From positions 19,383 through 83,382 of the forward strand of contig NZ_RCWL01000014.1 in NCBI RefSeq assembly GCF_003991195.1: 64,000 nucleotides of DNA, given 5' to 3'. Within the stretch, counting starts at the first letter, position 1. Each line of letters begins with the position of its first letter. Source of the stretch: Gynurincola endophyticus. Lineage in GTDB: Bacteria > Bacteroidota > Bacteroidia > Chitinophagales > Chitinophagaceae. The position numbers were made by a program, and so were the translations under genes. Under the pieces are notes generated by a model. That model did not search any database, had not been told where the DNA came from, and saw nothing but the letters and a program-made list of their open reading frames with translations. Below are positions 46,949 to 56,874 of the stretch, one piece after another.

Positions 46949-48037
46949 ATGGAAGCAACTGTCATGAACATCAAAGAGATCGTTGAACAAAAATGGAAAA
47001 AACGTCCTTTGATCATTTCTGGTCCCTGTAGCGCAGAAACAGAAGAACAAGTAATTGCTACTGCCGAAAGATTAGCAAAAACCGGTAAAGTAGATATTTT
47101 AAGAGCCGGTATATGGAAGCCGAGAACCCGCCCCGGGTCATTTGAAGGAATCGGTACCAAAGGTTTACCCTGGATGCAGGCTGCTAAAAAAGCAACCGGC
47201 TTGCCGGTTACAGTAGAAGTCGCTACTGCTAAACAAGTTGAAGACGCTCTCCACTTTGATATAGATGTATTATGGATTGGTGCACGCACCACCGTTAACC
47301 CTTTCAGCGTACAGGAAGTTGCCGACGCACTCAGAGGTGTAGACGTACCCGTATTAATCAAAAATCCGATTAACCCGGATCTTGAATTATGGACAGGTGC
47401 CGTAGAACGTGTAGCTAAAGCCGGTATCAAAAACATCGGTTTGATTCACAGAGGATTCAGCGCATATGGTAATACCGAATTCCGTAACGCCCCTATGTGG
47501 CACCTTGCTATTGAAATGAAAAGAAGAAACCCGGAATTGATGATCATTAATGATCCGTCACATATCTGTGGTAGAAGAGATATTTTATTTGATGTTGCCC
47601 AACAAGCCATTAACCTTGACTTCGACGGCTTAATCGTTGAAAGCCATATCGACCCTGATAAAGCATGGAGTGATGCAAAACAACAAATCACCCCGGAGCA
47701 ATTAGGTGAAATGATCGATAGAATCGTTTGGCGCCAGGAAGCATCCAATTCAGAAGAATTGCAATCCGCATTAGAAAAATTACGTCAGCAAATCAATCAC
47801 CTCGATGACGAATTAATGCAAATCCTCGGTCAGCGTATGAAAATCGCTGAACAAATTGGTGAATTCAAAAAGAATAACCAAATTACAATCCTTCAAACCA
47901 ATCGTTGGAATGAGATATTAGATAGAGCTGTTCAAAAAGGAAATAAATTAGGCCTTAGCCAGGAATTTATTACCAAATACTTTGATGCCGTTCACATGGA
48001 GAGTATTCAACATCAGAACAAAATCATGAACAGCTAG
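46949..48037 (+). CDS. Bifunctional DAHP synthase / chorismate mutase
   Basis: A 362-residue fusion. Residues about 1-265 are a class I-beta type DAHP synthase (SGPCSAETEEQ, GIWKPRTRPGSFEG, GARTTVNPF, GLIHRGFSAYG, NDPSHICGRRD). About 270-360 is an AroQ-type chorismate mutase (LRQQINHLDDELMQILGQRMKIAEQIGEFK). It joins the first and the branch-point step of aromatic synthesis: PEP plus erythrose-4-phosphate to DAHP, and chorismate to prephenate. The fusion supplies the mutase missing from pheA and tyrA. The first two Met codons (46949 and 46964) are both possible starts. Five aromatic-pathway and passenger genes follow closely. Confidence 0.94.
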   Translation: MEATVMNIKEIVEQKWKKRPLIISGPCSAETEEQVIATAERLAKTGKVDILRAGIWKPRTRPGSFEGIGTKGLPWMQAAKKATGLPVTVEVATAKQVEDALHFDIDVLWIGARTTVNPFSVQEVADALRGVDVPVLIKNPINPDLELWTGAVERVAKAGIKNIGLIHRGFSAYGNTEFRNAPMWHLAIEMKRRNPELMIINDPSHICGRRDILFDVAQQAINLDFDGLIVESHIDPDKAWSDAKQQITPEQLGEMIDRIVWRQEASNSEELQSALEKLRQQINHLDDELMQILGQRMKIAEQIGEFKKNNQITILQTNRWNEILDRAVQKGNKLGLSQEFITKYFDAVHMESIQHQNKIMNS

Positions 48038-48070
48038 TGATGATCGACAGTAGCTTTAAATAAATTACAC

Positions 48071-48502
48071 ATGGCGATACTCAAATCAAGAGTTTATTTG
48101 TTTGTTCATATTATTTGGGCTGTTAAGTCGCAGGAAGCTACGCTATCTAAACCTATTCGTACAGTTTTATTTCCATACATGCAAAAGCAGGCAACGGAGA
48201 GAGGTATCTCGCTGATCACTATGAACGGTGTAGAAGACCATGTTCACTGCCTGCTGCAATTGCATGCCACTCAAAACCTGTCGCAAGTGGTTCGTCTGCT
48301 GCAACAGGATGCTTTAACCTGGGTAAATGAGAGTAATTTTCAAAAGCAACAGGTTGAATGGTCTGATGAATGGTTGGCCTACTCGGTAAGCCCCAGTGCT
48401 TATCAGTCAACTGTTGATTATATTCAGAAACAAGAAGAATATCACAAAACCAGATCCCTCGGGCAAGAGTTGGCAGTATTTGAAAAGATGCCTGTACCTT
48501 AG
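48071..48502 (+). CDS. IS200-type Y1 transposase-like protein inside the aro operon
   Basis: A 143-residue HUH/Y1 nuclease of the REP-associated-transposase type found in many Bacteroidota. The metal-binding HUH pair is H57-V-H59 in EDHVHCLLQL. The presumed nucleophile Y117 and a Gln four residues later (Y117-IQK-Q121) match the Y127/Q131 spacing of TnpA of ISHp608, so the active site looks intact. There is no neighbouring TnpB or evident transposon ends. It sits 33 bases after the DAHP synthase gene and 21 before aroB, in the same direction, so it travels in the operon. Whether it still moves or has been domesticated is unknown. Confidence 0.88.
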   Translation: MAILKSRVYLFVHIIWAVKSQEATLSKPIRTVLFPYMQKQATERGISLITMNGVEDHVHCLLQLHATQNLSQVVRLLQQDALTWVNESNFQKQQVEWSDEWLAYSVSPSAYQSTVDYIQKQEEYHKTRSLGQELAVFEKMPVP

Positions 48503-48523
48503 TATTTTTTCACTCTAAAACGA

Positions 48524-49552
48524 TTGAATGAGATGAAAAAAAAATCTGTTCAATTTGCATCCGGTCAAGTTGATTTTTACTTCGACGGAAAATTCTCCGA
48601 CCTTAAAACGCTGACAGGTCAGCCGCATACTGTTTTAATTACAGATGAAAATGTTTTTCAGGCAAATGAAAAAAAGTTCAAAGGCTGGAATACCATCGTG
48701 CTAAATGCCGGTGAACAATTTAAGGTGCAACAAACCGTCAATGAAATTATTGAACAATTAATTGATTTCGGTGCCGACAGAAAAACCTGGCTGGTAGGAA
48801 TCGGTGGCGGTGTTATTACCGATTTAACCGGTTATGTAGCGGCTATCTATATGCGTGGTATCCGTTGCGGATTTATTCCTACTTCAATTTTAGCGATGGT
48901 AGACGCTTCTATCGGTGGCAAAAACGGTATCGATATAGGTGTTTATAAAAACCTGGCAGGAACAATCCGTCAACCGCAATTTTTATTATACGATTATCAG
49001 TTTTTAAAATCCCTTCCCCAACAGGAATGGATCAATGGTTTTGCTGAAATTATTAAACATGCCTGTATCAAAGATGTCAGAATGTTTAATGAACTTTCGG
49101 CAAATGATATCGCTTTTTATCAAAAAAATAAAAAAGCACTGAGTGAACTGATCAGGAAAAATGCCGGTATCAAAATTAAAGTAGTGAAGAATGATGAGTT
49201 TGAACAGGGCGAAAGACGCTTATTGAATTTCGGACACACCCTGGGACATGCTATTGAAAATCTCTATGAATTATCCCATGGCCAGGCAATTGCCGTAGGT
49301 ATGGTGGAAGCATCAAAACTTTCACAAAAAATTCGGGGATTTAAACAAACCGGAAAAGTTGTAAAAATACTGGAGCAATACGGTTTACCAACCACTCTTC
49401 CTTATGATAAAGAAAAAGCACTGGAAGTGCTGAAGATGGATAAAAAACGTGAGCGCGCTGCCATGAATTACATTTTATTAGATAAGATTGGAAAAGGGAT
49501 AGTAGAATCTATTCCGATGCAACATCTGTCGCAAATGATACAAGAATTATAA
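48524..49552 (+). CDS. aroB: 3-dehydroquinate synthase
   Basis: A 342-residue enzyme that converts DAHP into 3-dehydroquinate with NAD and a divalent metal. NAD-binding GIGGGVITDLTGYVAAIYMRG-type segment (about 89-109) and metal ligands in FAEIIKHACIKD, LNFGHTLGHAIE and HGQAIAVGM are present. It starts 21 bases after the Y1-like gene and ends 3 bases before aroA, so it is co-translated with aroA. A Met at residue 4 (48533) is an equally good start. Confidence 0.95.
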   Translation: MNEMKKKSVQFASGQVDFYFDGKFSDLKTLTGQPHTVLITDENVFQANEKKFKGWNTIVLNAGEQFKVQQTVNEIIEQLIDFGADRKTWLVGIGGGVITDLTGYVAAIYMRGIRCGFIPTSILAMVDASIGGKNGIDIGVYKNLAGTIRQPQFLLYDYQFLKSLPQQEWINGFAEIIKHACIKDVRMFNELSANDIAFYQKNKKALSELIRKNAGIKIKVVKNDEFEQGERRLLNFGHTLGHAIENLYELSHGQAIAVGMVEASKLSQKIRGFKQTGKVVKILEQYGLPTTLPYDKEKALEVLKMDKKRERAAMNYILLDKIGKGIVESIPMQHLSQMIQEL

Positions 49553-49555
49553 TTA

Positions 49556-50812
49556 ATGAAAGTTACTATACATCCGGGCCGTTTGCAAGGGCCTGTCACC
49601 GTTAATATTTCTAAGTCGTCTATGCAACGCGCCTGTGCTGCTGCTTTACTGGCAAAAGGTACTTCTACCATACTGAACCCGGGTTCGAGCAACGATGATA
49701 AAGCCGCTATTGACGTTATTCAGAAATTAGGTGCAAAGGTTACCGAACTGTCTGCAAACGAATTAATCGTCAATAGTAATGGTGTGCAGCCTGTTTCAAA
49801 TGAAGTCAATTGTGGCGAAAGTGGTTTAGGAATCAGAATGTTTACACCGATTGTTGCTACAAGCAATCAAAAAATCACTGTTACGGGTTCGGGGTCATTA
49901 GTTACCCGCCCGATGAATTTTTTCGATGAGATATTTCCGCAACTGGGTATTCAGATACAATCAAATAATGGAAAATTACCCTTGCAAATACAAGGTCCGC
50001 TACAACCAAATAATATTGAAGTTGACGGCTCTTTAAGCTCACAATTTTTAACAGGATTGTTAATGGCTTATGGGAGTATTGATCAGGAATCTGTTATTCG
50101 CGTAAAAGAATTAAAAAGTAAACCTTATATTGATCTGACTTTGTCAGTAATGAAAGCCTTTGGGGTTACCGTATCACACGACCAATATGAAGTATTTCAC
50201 ATAAAACCGGATGGAGGGTTTAAACCATCTGTGTACACAGTAGAAGGAGATTGGAGCGGAGCAGCCTTTTTATTGGTTGCAGGTGCTATTCATGGTGATA
50301 TTCTGGTAAAAGGGTTGCAACTTGAATCTACACAAGCCGATAAAGCGATTGTAGAAGCATTGGTATTGGCCGGTGCAAGAATGCGTATCGATCAGGAAGG
50401 TATTTATTTATACGGCGGTGCATTACAGGCATTTACCTTTGATGCCACCGAGTGCCCCGACTTATTTCCTCCACTGGTTGCTTTGGCTGCATTCGGAAAT
50501 GGAAAAACAGTTCTGAAAGGAGCTTTACGCCTGACGCATAAAGAAAGTAACCGGGCACTGACTTTACAGGAAGAGTTTGGTAAGATGGGGGTTACAATTG
50601 AATTGAATGGTGACGAAATGATTGTTTACGGCGCAATTTCCTTAAAAGGCGCTGCTACGCATTCACACCATGATCATAGAATTGCAATGGCCTGCGCAGT
50701 AGCTGCTACAAAGGCTGAAGGAATAACTACAATAGAAGATGCAGAAGCAGTGAATAAATCATATCCTGACTTCTATCAACATATACAACAACTAGGCGCT
50801 AGCGTTAGTTAA
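49556..50812 (+). CDS. aroA: 3-phosphoshikimate 1-carboxyvinyltransferase (EPSP synthase)
   Basis: A 418-residue EPSP synthase (usually about 427). Lys and Ser of the shikimate-phosphate site are present in SKSSMQRACAAALLAKGTS. The PEP-site loop reads NCGESGLGIRMF in place of the LGNAGTAMR of the class I enzymes, a divergent Bacteroidota form. The KES-R motif (THKESNRA) and the Asp-containing PDLFPPLVALAA are intact. It joins shikimate-3-phosphate and PEP. Its start is 3 bases after aroB and its stop 14 bases before aroC. Confidence 0.93.
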   Translation: MKVTIHPGRLQGPVTVNISKSSMQRACAAALLAKGTSTILNPGSSNDDKAAIDVIQKLGAKVTELSANELIVNSNGVQPVSNEVNCGESGLGIRMFTPIVATSNQKITVTGSGSLVTRPMNFFDEIFPQLGIQIQSNNGKLPLQIQGPLQPNNIEVDGSLSSQFLTGLLMAYGSIDQESVIRVKELKSKPYIDLTLSVMKAFGVTVSHDQYEVFHIKPDGGFKPSVYTVEGDWSGAAFLLVAGAIHGDILVKGLQLESTQADKAIVEALVLAGARMRIDQEGIYLYGGALQAFTFDATECPDLFPPLVALAAFGNGKTVLKGALRLTHKESNRALTLQEEFGKMGVTIELNGDEMIVYGAISLKGAATHSHHDHRIAMACAVAATKAEGITTIEDAEAVNKSYPDFYQHIQQLGASVS

Positions 50813-50826
50813 TAAAACAAAAGCGT

Positions 50827-51840
50827 ATGAATACATTTGGAAGAATACTGAGAGTGAGTATATTCGGTGAATCGCACGGTAATGGTGTAGGTGTGGTGTT
50901 GGATGGTGTGCCCGCCGGAATAGCAGTTCCTTTAGATGATTTTTTGCCTGACCTCGAAAGAAGAAAAGGCGGTATTCAGAAAGGAACCACTCCCCGTAAA
51001 GAGGATGATATACCTTTCTTTAAAAGTGGCACTTTTAACGATTATACAACAGGTGCCCCACTCACTTTGTTATTTGAAAACAATAATACCCGTTCGGGAG
51101 ATTATGAAAAACAAAGAGATGTGCCACGCCCCGGACATGCAGATTTTGTTGCACATCAGAAATTTGGCGGATTTGAAGATTTTCGCGGTGGTGGTCATTT
51201 TAGTGCGCGCATTACCGTTGGTATTGTAGGAGCTGGTGTGATTGCTAAAAAAATGTTGAATCATTCAAAGTCTGGTACAGTATCAATAGAAGCTACGATT
51301 ATTAAAGTTGCAGGACAAGATACCGTAGAAAAAGGCCTGGAGAAAGCAATTGCCGCTAAAGATTCTGTTGGAGGCATTGTTGAGTGTTGTGTAAAAGGAT
51401 TGCCCGTCGGATTAGGAGAACCGTTTTATGATTCGGTAGAATCATTACTGGCACATGCAATGTTTGCCATTCCCGCCGTAAAAGGAATTGAGTTTGGTGC
51501 AGGTTTTGCAGCAGCAGAAATGTTCGGATCAGAGCACAACGATGCTATTGAAAATATGACCGGAAAAACAATAACGAACCATGCAGGCGGTATTGTAGGT
51601 GGTATCACCAACGGTAATGAACTGGTATTCAGAATTGCCATTAAACCCACTTCTTCCACACCTAAAGAACAATTCACCCTGAATTGGCAAACCGGTGAAA
51701 AAGAAAAGTTTAGTGTTAAAGGACGCCACGATTTATGTGTGGCTTTACGTGCTCCGGTAATTGTAGAAGCAATGACGGCGCTTGTGCTGGCCGATCTGAT
51801 GCTGTTGGAGCAACAAATACCGAAAGTGGTAAATAGTTAA
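50827..51840 (+). CDS. aroC: Chorismate synthase
   Basis: A 337-residue FMN-dependent synthase that makes chorismate from EPSP. Family motifs are FGESHGNGVGVVLDGVPAG, GTPRKEDD-like RKEDDIPFFKSGTFN, RPGHADF, and GGHFSARIT. It is the last gene of the aro operon, 14 bases after aroA. Slightly shorter than the usual 350-370 residues, mostly in loops, with no key residue lost that I can see. It ends 55 bases before the lipoprotein gene. Confidence 0.95.
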   Translation: MNTFGRILRVSIFGESHGNGVGVVLDGVPAGIAVPLDDFLPDLERRKGGIQKGTTPRKEDDIPFFKSGTFNDYTTGAPLTLLFENNNTRSGDYEKQRDVPRPGHADFVAHQKFGGFEDFRGGGHFSARITVGIVGAGVIAKKMLNHSKSGTVSIEATIIKVAGQDTVEKGLEKAIAAKDSVGGIVECCVKGLPVGLGEPFYDSVESLLAHAMFAIPAVKGIEFGAGFAAAEMFGSEHNDAIENMTGKTITNHAGGIVGGITNGNELVFRIAIKPTSSTPKEQFTLNWQTGEKEKFSVKGRHDLCVALRAPVIVEAMTALVLADLMLLEQQIPKVVNS

Positions 51841-51895
51841 CAATTAATAATTAATAGTTATGAATTGTTTTGATGTTCAAGTAAAACCTTCAAAT

Positions 51896-52759
51896 ATGAA
51901 AAGAATCTTTTACGCAACAATGGCTTCGGCGTTGGTATTTACAGCTTGCCAATCAAACGCAAAACCAACTCCTGAACCAAAAGAAACTATTCCTGCTGCT
52001 GTAACAAAACTCTGGGAAACAGATACGATTCTAAGAACCCCGGAATCTGTTTTGTATGATGCAGGAGGTAACCGTTTGATTGTTTCATTAATTAATGGAA
52101 ACGGATCAGAAAAGGACGGTATTGGTGAAATTGCTATTCTTACCCCTGATGGTAAAGTAGTGAATACGCAATTTACGCAAGGTTTAAATGCTCCGAAAGG
52201 GCTGGCACTACATCAAAATAAACTATACGTTTCTGATATCGATCAGGTGGTATTGATTAATGCAAATACCGGTGAAATACTTAAGAAAATCGGGATTGAT
52301 ACCGCTAAGTTTTTAAATGATGTAACGGTTGACCCCAAAGGTACAGTATACGTATCAGATAGCCGTACAGGAACGATTTATACCATCAGTAATGATATTG
52401 CCAGTGAATATAAACACGGCTTCAATAATGTAAACGGCCTGAAGTTTAACGATGACACTTTGTGGGTATTGGCACATGATGAGTTAAAGAAAATTCACAA
52501 CGACTCGGTGACCACGGTTGCTAAGTTTCCGGTAGACGCAATGGACGGAATCGAAATCGTAGATGACAGTACTTTTATTACATCTTCGTGGCACGGACAA
52601 ATATTTCTTGCAAAAAAAGATGGTACCGTAACTGAAATTCTGAATACAAGAGAAGAAAAGAAGAATACGGCAGACATTGGGTATGATGCAAAAACACGTA
52701 CCGTGTTTGTACCCACTTTCTTTGGAAATACGGTTTCTGCTTATAAAATAGATGAATGA
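51896..52759 (+). CDS. Lipoprotein with SMP-30/gluconolactonase-like beta-propeller
   Basis: A 287-residue lipoprotein from the Met at 51896 (lipobox FTAC, Cys at residue 18). The Met at 51860 would add 12 residues before the signal and is rejected. The mature part shows propeller-type repeats (ESVLYDAGGNRLIVSL, LALHQNKLYVSDIDQVV, DPKGTVYVSDSRTGTIY) as in SMP-30/gluconolactonase-like or NHL-like proteins. Its substrate is unknown. It follows the aro operon in the same direction but is functionally unrelated; a terminator lies 70 bases downstream. Confidence 0.75.
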   Translation: MKRIFYATMASALVFTACQSNAKPTPEPKETIPAAVTKLWETDTILRTPESVLYDAGGNRLIVSLINGNGSEKDGIGEIAILTPDGKVVNTQFTQGLNAPKGLALHQNKLYVSDIDQVVLINANTGEILKKIGIDTAKFLNDVTVDPKGTVYVSDSRTGTIYTISNDIASEYKHGFNNVNGLKFNDDTLWVLAHDELKKIHNDSVTTVAKFPVDAMDGIEIVDDSTFITSSWHGQIFLAKKDGTVTEILNTREEKKNTADIGYDAKTRTVFVPTFFGNTVSAYKIDE

Positions 52760-52828
52760 TTTAAATATGATAAAATATAAACTCTTATATGTGTAATTTT
52801 AGTTATCTTTTTTATAAGAGGATTTTCT

Positions 52829-52856
52829 AAAAACCTGCCATCTGGCAGGTTTTTTA
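52829..52856 (+). terminator. Intrinsic terminator after the lipoprotein
   Basis: AAAACCTGCC and GGCAGGTTTT form a 10-bp stem with loop ATCT, followed by a T tract. Confidence 0.9.
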
Positions 52857-53297
52857 TTTAATAGAGATATTTTAATGAAACTAACGTATTATTAAAATCG
52901 TATATGCAATGGTGTAATGATTTGATATATGTCATTATTTTAGAAATTATAAGAATTATATAATAGTATTACCTCCCTTTCTTGCCTCTTGAATTATATT
53001 TGCCAGATTGATGAATCGATCAATCAATTTCTCTTCTCCATACCAATTTATTAATTTAATAACCTTAAGCCCCTATTATATGCTTGAAGTTTTTGTATCA
53101 GGTTGTGTCTTCGTTTTTTAGATTACTATTTTATATTATTAATTCTACTAATAATATAATAGATGGCTATTGAATAAAATAGAATGCTGAATGTCGTTAG
53201 TAAATGATGACAGTGGCTAACACAGACTTCTATTGCCTTAGCCTTGCCTCAATAAAGTGTATTAAAAACCTCATTACTCTTTTCATAATAATCTTTT
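52857..53297 (+). promoter_or_regulatory. AT-rich stretch before the RHS locus with a candidate -7 box
   Basis: No gene is seen in this 440-base, very AT-rich region. TATATTTG at 52995-53002 matches TAnnTTTG, but no -33 partner at the normal spacing was found and the leader would be about 290 bases. It may mark the start of the acquired RHS island. Confidence 0.3.
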
Positions 53298-56200
53298 ATG
53301 AGTTTAAGAACTTGTTTAACAGTAATTGTACTAAAGTTGTTTGTTATAGACCTGAGTGCACAGAATTCAAGTCCCTATCAGGCTACAACTATTCATCCTT
53401 CGTCGCCCGAAGTTGCTTCATTAGGAAAATATCTTGAGATGCCGGTAAGTTATTCCACCGGTGTACCTGAAATAGGTATTCCTTTGTATGATTTTTCAGC
53501 AGGGAATATAAGTTTGCCTATAGGATTAAGTTACCATGCATCTGGTATAAAAGTAGAAGAAGCAGCCTCATGGGTAGGATTAGGTTGGGATATAAGTACT
53601 GGTCCAACTCTTTCCAGAGTAGTGAATGGCCTTCCGGATGATACAGATTATGGATACATGAATAATAGTGTAACCGTACAAGCATTTAATGCTGCATCGT
53701 CTAGTATTGCTTTAAAGCAAACTTACTATAATGAATATGCTAATAATCGGCTTGATCTTGAACCAGATATTTTTATGTTCTCGATTTTTGGTTACTCTGG
53801 CAAATTTTTTCATAATCAACAGCAAAATAAATTTATTGTTGCACCTTATCAAAATATTAAAATAGAAACGCTCAAAAATGGAGCTACTATTGAAGGTTTC
53901 AAAATAACTCTTCCTAATGGGGTTGTGTGTAGTTTTGGTAAATCCGAGAATAATAATCGTATTGCGCGCGATTTGTTGCAAGGAGGTGAATCATATGTTA
54001 CAACATCGGAAGGTTCATCTGAGGTTCCTCCGCTCAATCCTCATATTGTAGCTTGGAAGATATTAGACATTGTAGCACCTGATGGTAAAACTATTGACTT
54101 TTTCTATGAAAATTCTAACCTTTCTAAAGATTTTTATTATGGCGGGCAGTCAAAAATGTATCGCAATGTTTCTTGTCCTTTTCTTCCCTGGTTCTTTTTT
54201 GGAAATAATACTTATAGCACCAGTTTTGGTATTCAGAATTATGAGAAAGCGATCCTTAGCCATATTTCAAGTGATCAGGGTGATATTTATTTTAAACTAT
54301 CAGCAACTAACAGATTAGACGCTTTAGGTTTAAAAAGCCTTGATAGTATCATTATAAAGAATAAAAATAATAAACTTATTAAAGGTTTTAAATTTGGATA
54401 TGATTATTTTCAAAGCTCAGATGCTGCTCCGGCTATAATGGGTACAGTTGTAAAAAATGCAGCTGAGAAAAGATTGGCTTTACTTTCTTTAAAAGAATTT
54501 TCTGAAACAGATACGTTAGCGCCTTATAAATTTTATTATGATACGAGAAATCAATTGCCTAACAGAATATATGGGGCAAGAGACTACTGGGGATTTTATA
54601 ATGGTAAGTCAGGAGGTGGACTTTTGATTCCTACTGTAAGTATGTCAATATATAATCCTTCTTCTTCTGGATATTTGGAAGGAGCAGACAGAACTGTAGA
54701 CTCTGTATTTGCTAAGGCATCTTCACTTTATAAAATTCAATATCCAACAGGTGGTTCAGTGGTATATGAATACGAATCGAACACCATTGCTTCTGCAAGA
54801 GCCTCGGATTTACGCTATATAGAAAGATCTGGGATTGAGCCCCGAAATGTAAGCCTGCATGATGGTTCAGCTTACACAGTATCGGGTTCCAGTAAAATAT
54901 ATTCACGTACATTTGAAATACCTGATAATGTATATGGCCCTACCGCTATTACCTCTAACTATGGATGCGAAGATATGAGCGGTGATTCTTGTCCTATTGA
55001 AGGTTGGATAAGGGGGATTACTGACGCAGGAATAAATGTAAGAATTAATCATCCCTCTGAATTACATCTTTTGTCTCCTGGAGTATATAAATTGGAGAGC
55101 ATTGTAACACCTACTTTCATAACTGGACCGAATATTCCCTTTTCCAATCTGGTTGAATGGAACATTATCCCAGATACACTAAACTACATAGTGGGAGGGC
55201 TCAGAATAAAAAAAATTATTAGTAATGATGGTAATGGAAACAGTTTAGTTAGATCTTATAGCTATGATAATTTTAATGAAAATGGGATAAGTAGTGGAAT
55301 TTTAACTACTCTTCCTCTTTTTACGACTTGGGTCAGCTGTGATCTTTCTTTCCCAGATGTCTTAAAAATTTCTTCAAATAGCGCAACTACCATCGGGTTT
55401 GGAAATGGAAGGATTATAATGTACCCGAATGTGACAGAGTATTACGATGACTCTGCTTCTTCCTTTAAAACAGAATATACTCTGTCTTACCACATGGAGT
55501 ATCCTTCTGCAATGCTGCACGATGCTTATGGAAAGCATCTTACAAAAGAGTGGACAGTAGGGCAGTTGTTGAAAAAGGAAATGTTTAAAGTAGAAGATAG
55601 TGTAAGCCATTCTATTTATAAACCAGTTACTGTAGAAAGGAACTTCTATAGCCACCGTGAATCGGTATACAGAGGGGATTTTGGTGTAGTACTTCACCCG
55701 TCTGTAGAGATAGGGTATTATACAGAATATCCCTACAACTCTGTATCTGAATGGTATGTTTTAGATTCAAGTAGTATTGAAAATTTCGAGTATAGTAAAA
55801 ACTTTTTGCGTTCATCTAAAACTACTTCAAAGTATTATTACAATAAACTTTATCAATTAGCTGAAACTAGATCTGTAAACAGTCGTAATGACACTATTAT
55901 AGAAAGAACCTGGTACCCGGGTGATTACAGTATGCTCATAGGCAATAATATTCCTGAGCTGGTTAATCGTCATAACATAGAAAATCCTATAAGAAAAGAA
56001 ACATCAGTGAACGGAAAAGTACTTTCAGGTAGCTTGTATTATTATAATCTCAGTGGTCTGGTAGACTCACTTTACATCTACAAAACACCATTCCCTCTAT
56101 TGAATGTAGCTGAGCATGATAGTTTTACGGTTAAGCCCGATCATTACTTTATTGAGAGTTCTGCTAAATATGACTTTTTGAATAATTTAATTGAGATCAA

Positions 56201-56813
56201 TGATAAATCTTCTCTTACAGCAGTAATATGGGGATATGATAATGTTTACCCCGTAGCTCGTGTATTAAACGCTCAGTACACACAAATAGCTTATACATCG
56301 TTTGAAACCAATACACATGGTGGTTGGATATTATCTGATACGGTAAGAATAAGAACTCATTCCTTGTCCGGAAAACAGGCTTATAACGTTCGCAGTGGTT
56401 TCAGTATAACAAAACCAGGATTGACAACTGGTAATGAATATATAGTGACGTACTGGTCGAGAAACGGTTCTCTCAATGTCAATGGAATAGCTGGTGTTTC
56501 TGGTGTACAGATAGATGGCTGGACTCTATGGCAGCACGTACTGCCGATAACGACATCTGCGGTAGCAATATCAGGTAATAATATTATTATTGATGAACTG
56601 AGATTATATCCCAAAGGAGCTCAGATGGTAACTTATACCTATAATCCTCTTGTTGGTATGGAAAGTGAATGTAGTGCTAACAACTACATGACATATTATG
56701 AATATGACAGCTTTAACAGATTATCGTATGTATTAGACGAAAAAAAGAATATTCTTAAACGTATTTGTTATTCTGTAAATGGAATTGCATCAGAATGTAA
56801 TTTAACTCCCTGA
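53298..56813 (+). CDS. Large secreted RHS/YD-type protein, first gene of the RHS locus
   Basis: A 1171-residue protein with a signal peptide (about 1-21). After it comes a block conserved in Bacteroidota RHS-partner proteins (SPEVASLGKYLEMPVSYSTG, GIPLYDFSAGNISLPIGL, VEEAASWVGLGWDI). Long beta-rich repeats of YD type follow (YYEYDSFNRLSYVLD near the C-terminus). It lacks a toxin-like tail, ending in short Cys-containing residues. It probably forms part of the shell or delivery structure for the DUF6443/RHS toxin encoded two genes downstream; that is inference. I cannot tie it to a known secretion system. Confidence 0.72.
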   Translation: MSLRTCLTVIVLKLFVIDLSAQNSSPYQATTIHPSSPEVASLGKYLEMPVSYSTGVPEIGIPLYDFSAGNISLPIGLSYHASGIKVEEAASWVGLGWDISTGPTLSRVVNGLPDDTDYGYMNNSVTVQAFNAASSSIALKQTYYNEYANNRLDLEPDIFMFSIFGYSGKFFHNQQQNKFIVAPYQNIKIETLKNGATIEGFKITLPNGVVCSFGKSENNNRIARDLLQGGESYVTTSEGSSEVPPLNPHIVAWKILDIVAPDGKTIDFFYENSNLSKDFYYGGQSKMYRNVSCPFLPWFFFGNNTYSTSFGIQNYEKAILSHISSDQGDIYFKLSATNRLDALGLKSLDSIIIKNKNNKLIKGFKFGYDYFQSSDAAPAIMGTVVKNAAEKRLALLSLKEFSETDTLAPYKFYYDTRNQLPNRIYGARDYWGFYNGKSGGGLLIPTVSMSIYNPSSSGYLEGADRTVDSVFAKASSLYKIQYPTGGSVVYEYESNTIASARASDLRYIERSGIEPRNVSLHDGSAYTVSGSSKIYSRTFEIPDNVYGPTAITSNYGCEDMSGDSCPIEGWIRGITDAGINVRINHPSELHLLSPGVYKLESIVTPTFITGPNIPFSNLVEWNIIPDTLNYIVGGLRIKKIISNDGNGNSLVRSYSYDNFNENGISSGILTTLPLFTTWVSCDLSFPDVLKISSNSATTIGFGNGRIIMYPNVTEYYDDSASSFKTEYTLSYHMEYPSAMLHDAYGKHLTKEWTVGQLLKKEMFKVEDSVSHSIYKPVTVERNFYSHRESVYRGDFGVVLHPSVEIGYYTEYPYNSVSEWYVLDSSSIENFEYSKNFLRSSKTTSKYYYNKLYQLAETRSVNSRNDTIIERTWYPGDYSMLIGNNIPELVNRHNIENPIRKETSVNGKVLSGSLYYYNLSGLVDSLYIYKTPFPLLNVAEHDSFTVKPDHYFIESSAKYDFLNNLIEINDKSSLTAVIWGYDNVYPVARVLNAQYTQIAYTSFETNTHGGWILSDTVRIRTHSLSGKQAYNVRSGFSITKPGLTTGNEYIVTYWSRNGSLNVNGIAGVSGVQIDGWTLWQHVLPITTSAVAISGNNIIIDELRLYPKGAQMVTYTYNPLVGMESECSANNYMTYYEYDSFNRLSYVLDEKKNILKRICYSVNGIASECNLTP

Positions 56814-56874
56814 TCGGAAGTGTTAATTCATTCGAAGCCGAGATCTTAAATTCATTCAAAGAATTATCTTATAT

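Noticed and set aside
46939..47436. 165-codon antisense ORF within the DAHP synthase gene
   Set aside because: It mirrors a strongly conserved coding gene, has no family signature and no promoter; a shadow frame.
53041..53297. Short ORFs before the RHS locus
   Set aside because: AT-rich, no coding signature; the 77-codon frame at 53204 overlaps the start of the RHS gene in another frame.
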